Assembly: GCA_017522345.1 (NCBI GenBank)
Contig: JAFWZN010000048.1
Span: forward strand, 1 to 57,979
Direction of reading: 5' to 3'
Source of the DNA: Clostridia bacterium
Lineage (GTDB): Bacteria; Bacillota; Clostridia; Christensenellales; Aristaeellaceae
DNA length: 57,979 bases
Shown here: positions 36,722 to 45,524 of the stretch, in pieces
Position numbering within the stretch: the first letter of the stretch is position 1
Layout of the letters: each line of letters starts with the position of its first letter
Made by a program: the position numbers and the translations under genes
The notes under the pieces: generated by a model
Told to the model about the DNA's origin: nothing
Database searches by the model: none
The model's input: only the letters and a program-made list of their open reading frames with translations

Positions 36722-37519
36722 ATGGCGCTGATTCATGTGGGATTTTTTGCGCAGTCTCTGGGCATGTGCGCCTCCTGCGATGTGATTCTTCCGGAAGCCA
36801 GCACGAAGCTCATCGGCATGGAAACCGAAGTAAAGAGCGGAAAGCACAAGGTGCTGTGGCTTCTTCACGGCATGAGCGACAACCACACCATCTGGCAGAG
36901 ACGCACCTCCATTGAGCGCTATGCCTCCCGGCTTGGCCTTGCGGTGGTTATGCCCAACGGCCACTTATCCGGCTACAGCAATATGGCGCACGGCGGCGGA
37001 GGAAAGTATTTTACCTATATCACAGAGGAGCTTCCGCGCATTATGCGCTCGTTTTTCCCGCTTTCCGAAAAGCGGGAGGACAACTTCATCTGCGGCCTCT
37101 CCATGGGCGGCGCGGGCGCGATGAAATTGGGACTTGCGTGCCCCGAGACCTATTCCGTCATCGGCTGTCTGTCCGCAGGCGCGATGAACAGAAATGAGCT
37201 CCTGCCCCAAAATCCTTCTGAGTCTTTAAAAAAACGCATGCATCTTCTCTATGGAGACAGAGATCTTCAGGGCACGGAGGAAGATGTATACTTTAAGGCA
37301 AACGAGATTCTCTCAAAGGGCGTAACGCCGCCCAGAATCTATCACGCCTGCGGAGATCAGGATTTCCTGCTGGACAATGCGCATGTGACGCGCGATTTCT
37401 TTACGTCTCTTCCCGGCAACCCGTTTGATTACAAATACGACGAGGATCCCGGCGCGCATACGTGGGAATTCTGGGACGATCATATCCAGAAGTTCCTTAA
37501 TTATTTAAACCTTCAATAA
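36722..37519 (+). CDS. Alpha/beta-hydrolase esterase 2 (paralogue)
   Basis: A 265-aa paralogue of the preceding esterase, sharing the N-terminus (MAL.HV.FF...LGMC), LLHGMSDNHTIWQRRTSIER and GLSMGGAGA. The C-terminal His is in GAHTWEFW. It begins one base after the upstream stop, with AAAGGAGG inside the previous gene's end. A tandem duplication that has diverged; the two may act on different acyl groups. Confidence 0.87.
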   Translation: MALIHVGFFAQSLGMCASCDVILPEASTKLIGMETEVKSGKHKVLWLLHGMSDNHTIWQRRTSIERYASRLGLAVVMPNGHLSGYSNMAHGGGGKYFTYITEELPRIMRSFFPLSEKREDNFICGLSMGGAGAMKLGLACPETYSVIGCLSAGAMNRNELLPQNPSESLKKRMHLLYGDRDLQGTEEDVYFKANEILSKGVTPPRIYHACGDQDFLLDNAHVTRDFFTSLPGNPFDYKYDEDPGAHTWEFWDDHIQKFLNYLNLQ

Positions 37520-37549
37520 AGAATTTTTCCAAAACGCAAGCAAAAATGA

Positions 37550-37601
37550 ACGTATCGTTTTCTGAAACGAAGCGTACAAAACGCCCGATACGTGATACAA
37601 T
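37550..37601 (+). promoter_or_regulatory. Possible operator and -10 for the PurO-like gene
   Basis: An inverted repeat ACGTATCG (37550-37557) / CGATACGT (37586-37593) flanks the expected -35 region, and TACAAT (37596-37601) may be the -10. No consensus -35 is seen, which suits an activator or purine-dependent regulator (inference). Confidence 0.35.
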
Positions 37602-37632
37602 ACACGCATAATCAACCGATGGAGGTGCTTGA

Positions 37633-38349
37633 ATGATGAAAGCCATTTCGCTGGGCGGAGCGGTCGGACGCGTAAGTTACCCGGGCTGCGGTATGATCGC
37701 AGGCAGAAGCGCCGACGGACTGAGCGCGATCATCGCGTACTTCATAATGGGCAGAAGCCCCTTGACCAAAAACCGCGTGTTTGTGGAAGACGGCGGCGGA
37801 GTGAAGATCGAGCCGTTTATTACGTCCGCCATGCGCGACGAGGCGCTGCTCGTATATTCGCCGGTTATCGCCTTTGAAAACAAGATTCTGGTCGGAAACG
37901 GCTCTCATGTCGAGCAGATCTACGGAAGCCTTGCTTCGTCCAAGAGCTTCGACGAGGCGCTTTCAAACCTTTCCTATATCCCGGACGCGCCGAATTTCAC
38001 CCCGCGCCTGACCGGCCTTGTGTCCATGGACGGCGCAAGCTTCAATCTCAAAATGAGCCTTGTAAAAAGCATGGATCCCTACGGCGCAAGCGTCGGACGC
38101 TATACCTATGAGTACGAAAACGTTCCCGCCGGCACCGGCTATTATCTGCACACCTGCGCTTTTGACGCAAATCCCCTGCCCGCGTTTTCGGGAGAGCCGA
38201 TTCAGGTATCCGTGAACGGATCAATTTTCGATATCGTTGCAGACGTTTGGGAAAACATGAACGCGGAAAACAAGGTGAGTTTGTGGGTCAGGACGGTTGA
38301 TCTTAAAACCCACAAGAGCATGAGCCGCATCATCAATAAAAACCGCTGA
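37633..38349 (+). CDS. PurO-like IMP cyclohydrolase
   Basis: A 238-aa protein matching the archaeal-type IMP cyclohydrolase fold: YPGCGMIAGRSADGLSAIIA near 16-35 and YFIMGRSPLTKNRVFVEDG near 36-54 are the signature blocks seen in bacterial PurO relatives. PurO closes the purine ring of FAICAR to give IMP, the last step of purine synthesis, usually done in bacteria by PurH. No other pur gene is near. Start at ATG 37633 after ATGGAGGT. Confidence 0.72.
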   Translation: MMKAISLGGAVGRVSYPGCGMIAGRSADGLSAIIAYFIMGRSPLTKNRVFVEDGGGVKIEPFITSAMRDEALLVYSPVIAFENKILVGNGSHVEQIYGSLASSKSFDEALSNLSYIPDAPNFTPRLTGLVSMDGASFNLKMSLVKSMDPYGASVGRYTYEYENVPAGTGYYLHTCAFDANPLPAFSGEPIQVSVNGSIFDIVADVWENMNAENKVSLWVRTVDLKTHKSMSRIINKNR

Positions 38350-38362
38350 AAGTTTCAAAAGA

Positions 38363-38391
38363 GAAAGCTGCCGAACAGGCGGCTTTTTCGT
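38363..38391 (+). terminator. Terminator after the PurO-like gene
   Basis: GAAAGCTGCC (38363-38372) pairs with GGCGGCTTTTTC (38378-38389) with one G-U pair; the T-run is inside the right arm. Confidence 0.8.
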
Positions 38392-38463
38392 TGTTAAGTA
38401 AGTCTATTCGGATTGTACTATAGGCCATTTTTGATTACTTTATTTATGTGTCCATTAATATGT

Positions 38464-38492
38464 TTGATAATTGATTAAGTATATGATATAGT
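38464..38492 (+). promoter_or_regulatory. Promoter of LRR protein 2
   Basis: TTGATA (38464-38469), 17-nt spacer, TATAGT (38487-38492), with GGGGGTG ribosome site before ATG 38512. Confidence 0.7.
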
Positions 38493-38511
38493 ATTATTGG
38501 GGGTGTGCTAA

Positions 38512-40344
38512 ATGAGAAAACTGGTATTGGCAATTGTAGTAATAATTCTAGGCTGTATAGTATGTTGTCGTGCTGAGGACAAGTCAGAGAGACATATAGC
38601 AGGAATCTACGAATATAGGATTTTAGCCGATGGGACGGTAGAAATAACAGACACTACCTTTATTGGTGAGGATTTAAAGATTCCAGCAATAATTGACAGT
38701 CGTGAAGTAACCAGTATTGGAGAATGCGCGTTTCAATACTGCTATTCTATTAAGACAGTGACAATGCCGAATAGTGTAACAAATATTGGGGATTATGCGT
38801 TCTATTGGTGTGATTCTCTTGTTTCAGCAAAATTGCCTGAAAACTTAAGGTATATTGGCGATGCGGCATTTTCATGTTGTAGAGCATTGAAAACGGTGGA
38901 TATTCCTGATTGTGTAGTGAGTATTGGTGATTCTGCGTTTGCTTATTGTACTTCATTAACGTCAATTACAATACCTGATGCAATAACACACATTGGCGTT
39001 AATCCGTTTAGTAGCTGTGGTAAACTGACAACTATTGAAGTTTCGGCAGGAAATGAGAAATATAGTACAATAAATGGTGTGTTGTTCGACGAAATAGAGA
39101 AGAAATTAATATGTTACCCATGTACCAATACGGAGAAACGGTATAGCATTCCAAAAGGAACCATATCAATAGGCGAGGAAGCGTTTTACTCATGTAATAA
39201 TCTAATCTCGATTACTATTCCGGGAGGCGTAACTGACATTGAAAAGAATGCATTTTATAGTTGCGCTGCACTTATGACTGTTAATCTTCCAAATAGTCTG
39301 ATGAATATAGGAGAATGTGCATTTTATACATGCTACTCTCTTACAGAGATAATTATTCCAGAAAACGTTACCAATATAGGAATAAGGGCATTTGATTCAT
39401 GTAGTAAACTTTCAGTAATTGATGTATCACCAAAAAATAAGGTTTATGAATCTATTGAAGGAGTACTTTTTTCAAAACAAGATAAAAAGCTCATATGCTA
39501 TCCGATAGGACATAAAGAAACTCAATATATTGTTCCGCAAGGTGTTACTGCAATAGGAGAATACGCCTTTAAGAATTGTATGGGGTTGACTTCTGTTGTG
39601 CTTGTGGATGACATCATAGCTATTGATAAAAATGCGTTTGAAGCTTGTTACGAACTTCGATCAATTACCATTCCTAGTAGCGTTAAAAGTATTGGGAATT
39701 ATGCTTTTAAGGAGTGTGTATCGCTTACGAAGATAGTGCTTCCTGATAGTATAGTCTTTATAGGAGACTATGCTTTTGAAAGGTGCAAAACACTTGTTTC
39801 CATCAACATACCGGAAGGAGTGTCTGATATTGGGAACAATCCTTTTCGAGATTGTAAGGAGTTAACCCGAATTAACGTTTCACCTGAAAGTATGTATTAT
39901 GCAACTATTGATGGTGTCTTATTCTCTAAAAAGAATAAGGAACTAATCTGTTATCCATACACAAATAAAAACAAATCGTATGAGATACCGTATGGTATCA
40001 TATCAATTGGAGATAGTGCGTTTGACAGTAATGTTTTTTACAAAATAACAATTCCAGATACTGTGACGAATATAGGAAAGTGTGCTTTTGAATTTTGCAA
40101 TTTAATTACGACGGTAGAAATTCCTGACAGCGTGACAAATATTGGTGATTATGCATTTTATGACTGCTATGCTCTATCATCGGTGTATATCCCTGATAGT
40201 GTAACTAATATCGGTGAGAACGCATTTGGAAGTTGCGAGAGAGTAAAGTTTACTGTTGAGCGTGATTCTTATGCTGCAAAATGGGTAAAGATACATAATA
40301 AAGATTATTGTTATACGGATGCATTCGATTGGCTGAATGGATAA
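38512..40344 (+). CDS. Secreted BspA-like leucine-rich repeat protein 2
   Basis: A 610-aa paralogue of the protein at 18516, with signal peptide (KLVLAIVVIILGCIVCCRA, cut near residue 21) and ~22 LRR_5/BspA repeats (IGDYAFYWCDSLVSAKLPEN). As in the paralogue, 'NPF...C' caps and a LICYP segment recur at several points, dividing the array into blocks. It has no visible anchor. Its DNA is strikingly AT-rich, with codons ending in A or T (tgt, aat, att), unlike every neighbour, so it is probably a recent acquisition. Function: surface adhesion or binding by family, not shown. Confidence 0.85.
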   Translation: MRKLVLAIVVIILGCIVCCRAEDKSERHIAGIYEYRILADGTVEITDTTFIGEDLKIPAIIDSREVTSIGECAFQYCYSIKTVTMPNSVTNIGDYAFYWCDSLVSAKLPENLRYIGDAAFSCCRALKTVDIPDCVVSIGDSAFAYCTSLTSITIPDAITHIGVNPFSSCGKLTTIEVSAGNEKYSTINGVLFDEIEKKLICYPCTNTEKRYSIPKGTISIGEEAFYSCNNLISITIPGGVTDIEKNAFYSCAALMTVNLPNSLMNIGECAFYTCYSLTEIIIPENVTNIGIRAFDSCSKLSVIDVSPKNKVYESIEGVLFSKQDKKLICYPIGHKETQYIVPQGVTAIGEYAFKNCMGLTSVVLVDDIIAIDKNAFEACYELRSITIPSSVKSIGNYAFKECVSLTKIVLPDSIVFIGDYAFERCKTLVSINIPEGVSDIGNNPFRDCKELTRINVSPESMYYATIDGVLFSKKNKELICYPYTNKNKSYEIPYGIISIGDSAFDSNVFYKITIPDTVTNIGKCAFEFCNLITTVEIPDSVTNIGDYAFYDCYALSSVYIPDSVTNIGENAFGSCERVKFTVERDSYAAKWVKIHNKDYCYTDAFDWLNG

Positions 40345-40483
40345 TGGTAATCTGACTTATTCAATTTAGAAAAAGTGATCTGATTATCTTGGAAGAAATC
40401 GACTGTTTTGATGGCTCTCTTATCAGATTAACTGTTTTATGCTCTATTCTCTGCTATGAAAGGGAGAATTGAGATTAATTCAC

Positions 40484-40512
40484 TTGACAAATTGCATTTT
40501 TCGTGTTACCAT
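40484..40512 (+). promoter_or_regulatory. Promoter of the T-box operon
   Basis: TTGACA (40484-40489), 17-nt spacer and TACCAT (40507-40512). Transcription would start near 40519, just before the T-box Stem I. The ~140 bases from the LRR stop (40344) to here hold nothing else I can see. Confidence 0.75.
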
Positions 40513-40518
40513 TCATTC

Positions 40519-40803
40519 AATCAAACGCGAGGACCGGAAACAAGTACTTCTGCATACGTTTCTTAAGAGAGCCGCCGGGCGGTGGAAGGCGGCGAAACGC
40601 GCAGGAAGAATACATTCCGCGAGCGGCGCACTGAAAGATAGGATTCAAGTAGGCTGCGTCGGGTGCGCCCGTTACAGCGATAGGGTATAAGCCGGCTTGG
40701 CCGTACCCGATGAGGGATATATCGCGAGGTATATTCAAACAGAGGTGGTACCGCGGAAAAATATTTTCCGTCCTCTCATCCAATGGGTGGGAGGGCGTTT
40801 TTT
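40519..40803 (+). promoter_or_regulatory. T-box riboswitch, tyrosine-type (specifier UAC)
   Basis: A complete T-box leader. Stem I: GGAA (40536-40539) pairs with TTCC (40615-40618); the loop between carries AGTA on the 5' side and GAA-TAC-A on the 3' side, so the specifier is TAC at 40611-40613 (Tyr). The AGAGAG and GGTGGAAGG apical motifs (40567-40589) are present. The T-box GGTGGTACCGCGG is at 40744-40756, with CCGTCCTCT as antiterminator partner. The terminator pairs 40769-40781 with 40785-40797 (13 bp, three G-U) and is followed by six T. Uncharged tRNA-Tyr should allow read-through. Between Stem I and the T-box are further helices. Confidence 0.9.
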
Positions 40804-40837
40804 ATCGTTCCTCCCGGAAAATTTAGGAGGGATCGGT

Positions 40838-42016
40838 GTGAAAAAGGATTCAAGATGGATAAAGCTGATCATTGGCTGCATAACGCTGTTTGCGGCGGGC
40901 GTAATTTACGCATGGAGCGTTCTGTCAGGTCCGTTTAAGACGGCGTTTCCTTCGTGGAGCATAAGCGGTATTCAGTTGTGTTTTACGCTGACGCTCTGCT
41001 TTTTCTGCCTGGGCGGCCTTGCGTCGGGATTGCTTGCCAAAAGGTTCTCTATCCGGCTTAGGATGCTTGTAGCCGCGCTCATGATTCTGTCGGGTTTCAC
41101 CATCACGGGCACGATGAACGGCAGCATTCTTATTCTGTATCTAGGCTACGGCGTGCTGGCGGGCTTTGGCATCGGTATTGTTTATAATGTTGTAATTGCC
41201 GCGACCAACGCTTGGTTCCCGGATAAAAAGGGGCTTTCCTCGGGTTCGCTCATGATGGCGTTCGGCTTTTCCGCGCTGTTTTTTTCAAAGGTTTCTCAAA
41301 AGCTTTTTGCGATTCAATCGGTCGGCTGGAGAAACACATATTTGACCCTCGGCGCTGTCATCGGAGGAATTATATTGCTTGCCGCCTTTCTGATCAAGGC
41401 GCCTAAAGGCGAGAAAAAGGCCGCTCAGGAAAGTGAAAACGACGTTTCTACCAAGGAAATGCTAAAAAGGGCGAGCTTTTATAAGCTGTTTGTATTCTTT
41501 ACGCTTTTGGCTGCCGTTGGCTCGACCGCTATCGGTTTTGGAAAGAACTATTTTGTTTCCGTTGGCTTGGGCGAGAACGCTGCCGTTACGGTTGCGGGGC
41601 TTTTGTCCATATTCAACGGACTTGGCCGCCTCTTCTCCGGCGCGCTTTTCGACCGGGTGGGTTTGAGGAAAACGCAGTTTGCCACAAGCTTTGTGGCGAT
41701 TGCTTCTCCTTTGACTGCGCTTTTCGCCGTCATGCTTTCATCGCCAGTTCTCGGCGTAATCGGTTTGAGCCTCTGTGCGTTTTTGTACGGCTTTGCGCCC
41801 ACGGTTTCGGCGGCGATGATCGGTGGCTTCTACGGTATGAAGCATTTTCCGCTCAATTTCCCGGTTCTGAATCTGGATCTGATTCCGGCCTCGTTTGTTT
41901 CAACGCTTGCCGGCAGGCTTTTTGAGGTATCGGCCGGATATCTGTCAACGTTTATCGTTCTGACTGTGATGTCGGTCGTCGGACTGATTGTGAATATTTC
42001 CATCAAAAAGGCGTAG
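40838..42016 (+). CDS. OFA-family MFS transporter under T-box control
   Basis: A 392-aa MFS transporter with twelve helices, resembling the oxalate/formate antiporter (OFA) family: KLIIGCITLFAAGVIYAWSV in helix 1 (residues ~8-27) and the SWSISGIQLCFTLTLCFFC segment. OFA transporters carry small carboxylates. I start at GTG 40838 after AGGAGGG, just past the T-box terminator. The tyrosine-specific T-box means its substrate should help restore tyrosine: tyrosine itself, or a carboxylate precursor such as 4-hydroxyphenylacetate (inference). Gap to the ligase gene is 18 bp. Confidence 0.82.
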   Translation: MKKDSRWIKLIIGCITLFAAGVIYAWSVLSGPFKTAFPSWSISGIQLCFTLTLCFFCLGGLASGLLAKRFSIRLRMLVAALMILSGFTITGTMNGSILILYLGYGVLAGFGIGIVYNVVIAATNAWFPDKKGLSSGSLMMAFGFSALFFSKVSQKLFAIQSVGWRNTYLTLGAVIGGIILLAAFLIKAPKGEKKAAQESENDVSTKEMLKRASFYKLFVFFTLLAAVGSTAIGFGKNYFVSVGLGENAAVTVAGLLSIFNGLGRLFSGALFDRVGLRKTQFATSFVAIASPLTALFAVMLSSPVLGVIGLSLCAFLYGFAPTVSAAMIGGFYGMKHFPLNFPVLNLDLIPASFVSTLAGRLFEVSAGYLSTFIVLTVMSVVGLIVNISIKKA

Positions 42017-42034
42017 GAAAGGATTGTATATACC

Positions 42035-43669
42035 ATGCCGATTACAAAATACCTTGAAAATAACGCGAAAAACTATCCCAACGAGGTTGCGCTTGTAGAG
42101 CTCAACAGCGAGGTAAAGGAAATCAGACGCACCACATGGCGCGAATACGAATTGATTGAATCCAGCAAAACGTCCGCCTACCGCCGCGAGATCACCTGGC
42201 GCGTATTCGATGAAAAGGCGAACCGCTGCGCCAACTTCTTAATCAGCCGCGGCATCAAAAAGGGCGACAAGGTCGCCATCCTCATGATGAACGGCATCGA
42301 GTGGCTTCCGATTTATTTCGGCGCGCTCAAAGCCGGCGCTTTGGCCGTCCCGCTCAACTTCCGATATACGGCGGAGGAAATCCGCTACTGCTTAGACCTT
42401 TCCGATGCGGACGCGCTTTTGTTCGGCCCGGAATTCATTGGACGAATCGAGGAAATTGTGGATAACATTCCGAAGGTCAAGCTGATTTTCTACGTCGGCG
42501 ACGGATGCCCCGTGTTTGCGGAGAACTATCTGCATCTGGCGGCAAACGAGTCCAGCGCCAACCCGGAAATCGACATCTGTGACGACGACTATGCCGCCAT
42601 TTACTTCTCCAGCGGCACCACCGGTTTCCCGAAGGCGATTCTTCATAAGCACATGAGCCTCATGCATTCGGCTGCCTGCGAACAGAAGCACCACGGACAG
42701 ACGCACGACGACGTGTTCCTTTGCATTCCGCCTTTGTATCACACGGGCGCAAAGATGCATTGGTTTGGTTCGCTCATTTCCGCAAGCCGCGCCGTCCTCT
42801 TAACCGGCGTAAAGCCCGAAACCATCATTTCCGCCGTTTCGGATGAAAAATGCTCCATCGTATGGCTGCTCGTTCCGTGGGCGCAGGATATTCTGGACGC
42901 AATCGACGCGGGCAGAATTGATTTAAGCAAGTATGACCTTTCCAAATGGAGACTCATGCACATCGGCGCGCAGCCCGTTCCGCCGAGCCTGATTAAGCGC
43001 TGGAAGGGGATTTTTCCCAATCACGATTACGACACCAACTACGGCCTTTCCGAATCCATCGGCCCCGGCTGCGTGCATCTGGGCGTAGAGAATCTTCACA
43101 AGGTCGGCGCGATCGGCGTGCCCGGTTACGGCTGGGAGGTCAAGATTGTGGATGAAACAAAGACGGAAGTCGAAAAGGGCGACGTGGGCGAACTGGCCGT
43201 CAAGGGCCCGGGCGTCATGACGTGCTATTACCACGACGAAAAGGCTACAAACGACGTTCTTAAGGACGGCTGGCTCTACACGGGAGACATGGCCATGCAG
43301 GATGAAGACGGATTCATTTTCTTGGTCGACCGCAAAAAGGACGTTATCATCACAGGCGGCGAAAACCTGTATCCCGTTCAGATTGAAGACTACTTAAGAG
43401 CCAATCCCAAGATCAAGGACACGGCGGTCATTGGTCTTCCCGATGCAAGACTCGGCGAAATCGCCGCGGCGATCATCGAGCTCAAGGACGGCGAAACCAT
43501 GACGGAGGAGGAAGTCAACGACTTCTGCCGCGAGCTTCCGCGCTATAAGCGTCCGAGAAAGGTCATCTTTGCCGTCATTCCCAGAAATCCCACCGGCAAA
43601 ATTGAAAAGCCGAAGCTGCGCAAAATGTATTGCGGCGAAAGCCTTGTAAAGACCCAGATCAGCGGCTGA
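42035..43669 (+). CDS. AMP-forming acyl-CoA ligase (candidate arylacetate-CoA ligase)
   Basis: A 544-aa ANL-family ligase. P-loop YFSSGTTGFPKA near 189-200, NYGLSE near 335, YTGDMAM near 415 (hinge Asp), DRKKDVIITGGENLYP near 431-446 and the C-terminal catalytic Lys in NPTGKIEK. ANL ligases activate a carboxylate with ATP and pass it to CoA. It lies 18 bp after the T-box-controlled transporter and before iorAB, so an aryl acid such as phenylacetate or 4-hydroxyphenylacetate is the likely substrate (inference); a fatty or other acid cannot be excluded. Confidence 0.87.
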   Translation: MPITKYLENNAKNYPNEVALVELNSEVKEIRRTTWREYELIESSKTSAYRREITWRVFDEKANRCANFLISRGIKKGDKVAILMMNGIEWLPIYFGALKAGALAVPLNFRYTAEEIRYCLDLSDADALLFGPEFIGRIEEIVDNIPKVKLIFYVGDGCPVFAENYLHLAANESSANPEIDICDDDYAAIYFSSGTTGFPKAILHKHMSLMHSAACEQKHHGQTHDDVFLCIPPLYHTGAKMHWFGSLISASRAVLLTGVKPETIISAVSDEKCSIVWLLVPWAQDILDAIDAGRIDLSKYDLSKWRLMHIGAQPVPPSLIKRWKGIFPNHDYDTNYGLSESIGPGCVHLGVENLHKVGAIGVPGYGWEVKIVDETKTEVEKGDVGELAVKGPGVMTCYYHDEKATNDVLKDGWLYTGDMAMQDEDGFIFLVDRKKDVIITGGENLYPVQIEDYLRANPKIKDTAVIGLPDARLGEIAAAIIELKDGETMTEEEVNDFCRELPRYKRPRKVIFAVIPRNPTGKIEKPKLRKMYCGESLVKTQISG

Positions 43670-43682
43670 AGTGTAAACAAAA

Positions 43683-43719
43683 AACGCGAAAGGAAATTTT
43701 TCTCCGATCGCGTTTTTTT
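43683..43719 (+). terminator. Terminator between ligase and iorA
   Basis: AACGCGA (43683-43689) pairs with TCGCGTT (43708-43714), followed by T to 43719. iorAB is therefore largely a separate transcript from the T-box operon. Confidence 0.75.
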
Positions 43720-43728
43720 ACGATAAAT

Positions 43729-43742
43729 ACACATTTATGTGT
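43729..43742. promoter_or_regulatory. Palindrome upstream of iorA
   Basis: ACACAT-TT-ATGTGT followed at once by TATTATAAG, a possible -10. It sits where a regulator would control iorAB. I do not know which one binds it. Confidence 0.4.
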
Positions 43743-43792
43743 TATTATAAGTAAATCACATTGATATTCCCTCAAAAGGAGTTTGTTTTTCG

Positions 43793-45523
43793 ATGAAAAA
43801 GCTTTTGCTCGGAAATGAAGCCATCGCGCGCGGCCTGTATGAAGCGGGCGTTAAGTTCATTTCCTCCTATCCCGGAACCCCTTCCACCGAAATTACCGAA
43901 TATGCGGCAAACTACGATGAAATGTACGCCGAGTGGGCGCCCAATGAGAAGGTTGCAACCGAGGCCGCCCTTGGCGCGTCCGTTGCGGGCGTAAGAAGCT
44001 TTACCGCCATGAAGCACGTCGGCCTGAACGTGGCCGCCGACCCGCTTTTCACCTCCGCTTATACCGGCGTAAACGGCGGTTACGTTATCTGTGTGGCGGA
44101 CGATCCCGCCATGCATTCTTCCCAGAACGAGCAGGACTCCCGCCACTATGCGCGCGCCGCGAAGCTTCCCATGCTCGAACCCTCCGACAGCGTCGAGTGC
44201 CGCGATTTTGCGAAAATCGCCTACAATATTTCCGAAAAATTCGACACGCCCGTTCTTTTAAGAACATTAACCCGCGTGGCGCATTCTCAGAGCCTTGTCG
44301 AGCTTTACGACCGCGAGGAAAGGGAAATTCGCGAATATGTAAAAGATCCCTCCAAGTACGTCATGAACCCCGGCTACGGCTTTAAGCGCCATTTCGTCGT
44401 GGAAAAGCGTCTTATCGATCTGAAGGCCTATTCCGAAAGCTGTCCGCTCAACCGCGAGGAACTGAATGATACCGAAATCGGTTTTGTCACCGGTTCTTCC
44501 TGCTACCAGTATGTAAAGGAAGCTTTCCCGAACGCCAGCGTTTATAAAATCGGCCTTTCCTATCCGCTTCCGATGGACTCCATTCGCGCTTTCTCGGAAA
44601 AGGTCAAAAAGCTGGTTGTCGTCGAAGAGCTCGACCCCGTTTTTGAAACCGAAATGCGCGCCGCGGGCATCCGCGTGGACATCGGCAAGGACGTCTTCGG
44701 CCTGATCGGCGAGCTCTCTCAGGTCAAGATCAAAAAAGCCATGGGCATTGATACGGGCGACGTCCGCACCTTCGACGAGCCCGTTCCGCCGCGTCCCCCG
44801 GTTATGTGCGCAGGCTGTCCGCACAGAGGCGTGTTCTATACCCTCTCCAAGATGAAATTGACCGTTATGGGCGACATCGGCTGCTATACGCTGGGCGCGT
44901 CCGCCCCGCTTTCCGCGGTGGATTCCACCGTCTGCATGGGTGCGAGCATTTCGATGCTGCACGGCTTCAACATGGCCCGCCCCGAAACCGCGAACAAGAC
45001 TGTGGCCGTCATCGGCGACTCTACGTTCCTGCATTCCGGCATCACGGGACTGACCGACATCGCCTATAACAGAAGCGTTTCCACCGTATTAATCCTTGAC
45101 AACTCCATCACCGGCATGACGGGACACCAGCAGAACCCCGCCACCGGCTACACTCTCAAAATGCAGCCCGTGCCGCCGGTCAGCCTTGAAAAGGTGTGCG
45201 AAGCCATCGGCATTAGGCGCGTAAAGACGGTGGATCCTTCCAACCTTAAAGCGCTTGAAGCGGCCATCAAGGAAGAGCTTTCCGTGGACGAGCCTTCCGT
45301 CATCATCTGCAGAAAGCCCTGTATGCTCTTAAAATATGTAAAGGCCAAACCCGCCTTCAAGGTAGACGACGAAAAGTGCCGCGGCTGCCGCGCCTGCATG
45401 AAGCTTGGCTGTCCGGCGATCCGCTTTGAAAACAAGAAGGCCGTTATCGACAAACAGCAGTGCGTGGGCTGCGGCCTGTGCACCCAGCTTTGCGCGTTCG
45501 GCGCGATCGGGGAGGGAAAGTAA
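43793..45523 (+). CDS. iorA: Indolepyruvate:ferredoxin oxidoreductase, alpha subunit
   Basis: A 576-aa IorA of normal length. The N-terminal pyrimidine-binding domain (GNEAIARGLYEAGVKFISSYPGTPSTE) is followed by the thiamine-PP domain (CAGCPHRGVFYTLSK near 341-355, GDIGCYTLG near 362-370, DNSITGMTGHQ near 436-446). The C-terminus carries two ferredoxin motifs: CRGCRACMKLGCP and CVGCGLCTQLCA. IorAB interconverts aryl pyruvates and aryl-acetyl-CoA plus CO2 with reduced ferredoxin. AAAGGAG ribosome site. iorB starts 1 bp after its stop. Confidence 0.95.
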   Translation: MKKLLLGNEAIARGLYEAGVKFISSYPGTPSTEITEYAANYDEMYAEWAPNEKVATEAALGASVAGVRSFTAMKHVGLNVAADPLFTSAYTGVNGGYVICVADDPAMHSSQNEQDSRHYARAAKLPMLEPSDSVECRDFAKIAYNISEKFDTPVLLRTLTRVAHSQSLVELYDREEREIREYVKDPSKYVMNPGYGFKRHFVVEKRLIDLKAYSESCPLNREELNDTEIGFVTGSSCYQYVKEAFPNASVYKIGLSYPLPMDSIRAFSEKVKKLVVVEELDPVFETEMRAAGIRVDIGKDVFGLIGELSQVKIKKAMGIDTGDVRTFDEPVPPRPPVMCAGCPHRGVFYTLSKMKLTVMGDIGCYTLGASAPLSAVDSTVCMGASISMLHGFNMARPETANKTVAVIGDSTFLHSGITGLTDIAYNRSVSTVLILDNSITGMTGHQQNPATGYTLKMQPVPPVSLEKVCEAIGIRRVKTVDPSNLKALEAAIKEELSVDEPSVIICRKPCMLLKYVKAKPAFKVDDEKCRGCRACMKLGCPAIRFENKKAVIDKQQCVGCGLCTQLCAFGAIGEGK

Positions 45524-45524
45524 T

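Noticed and set aside
40345..40837. N-terminal extension of the OFA transporter from 40697
   Set aside because: The extension would be translated from the T-box and terminator sequence; GTG 40838 with AGGAGGG is the proper start.
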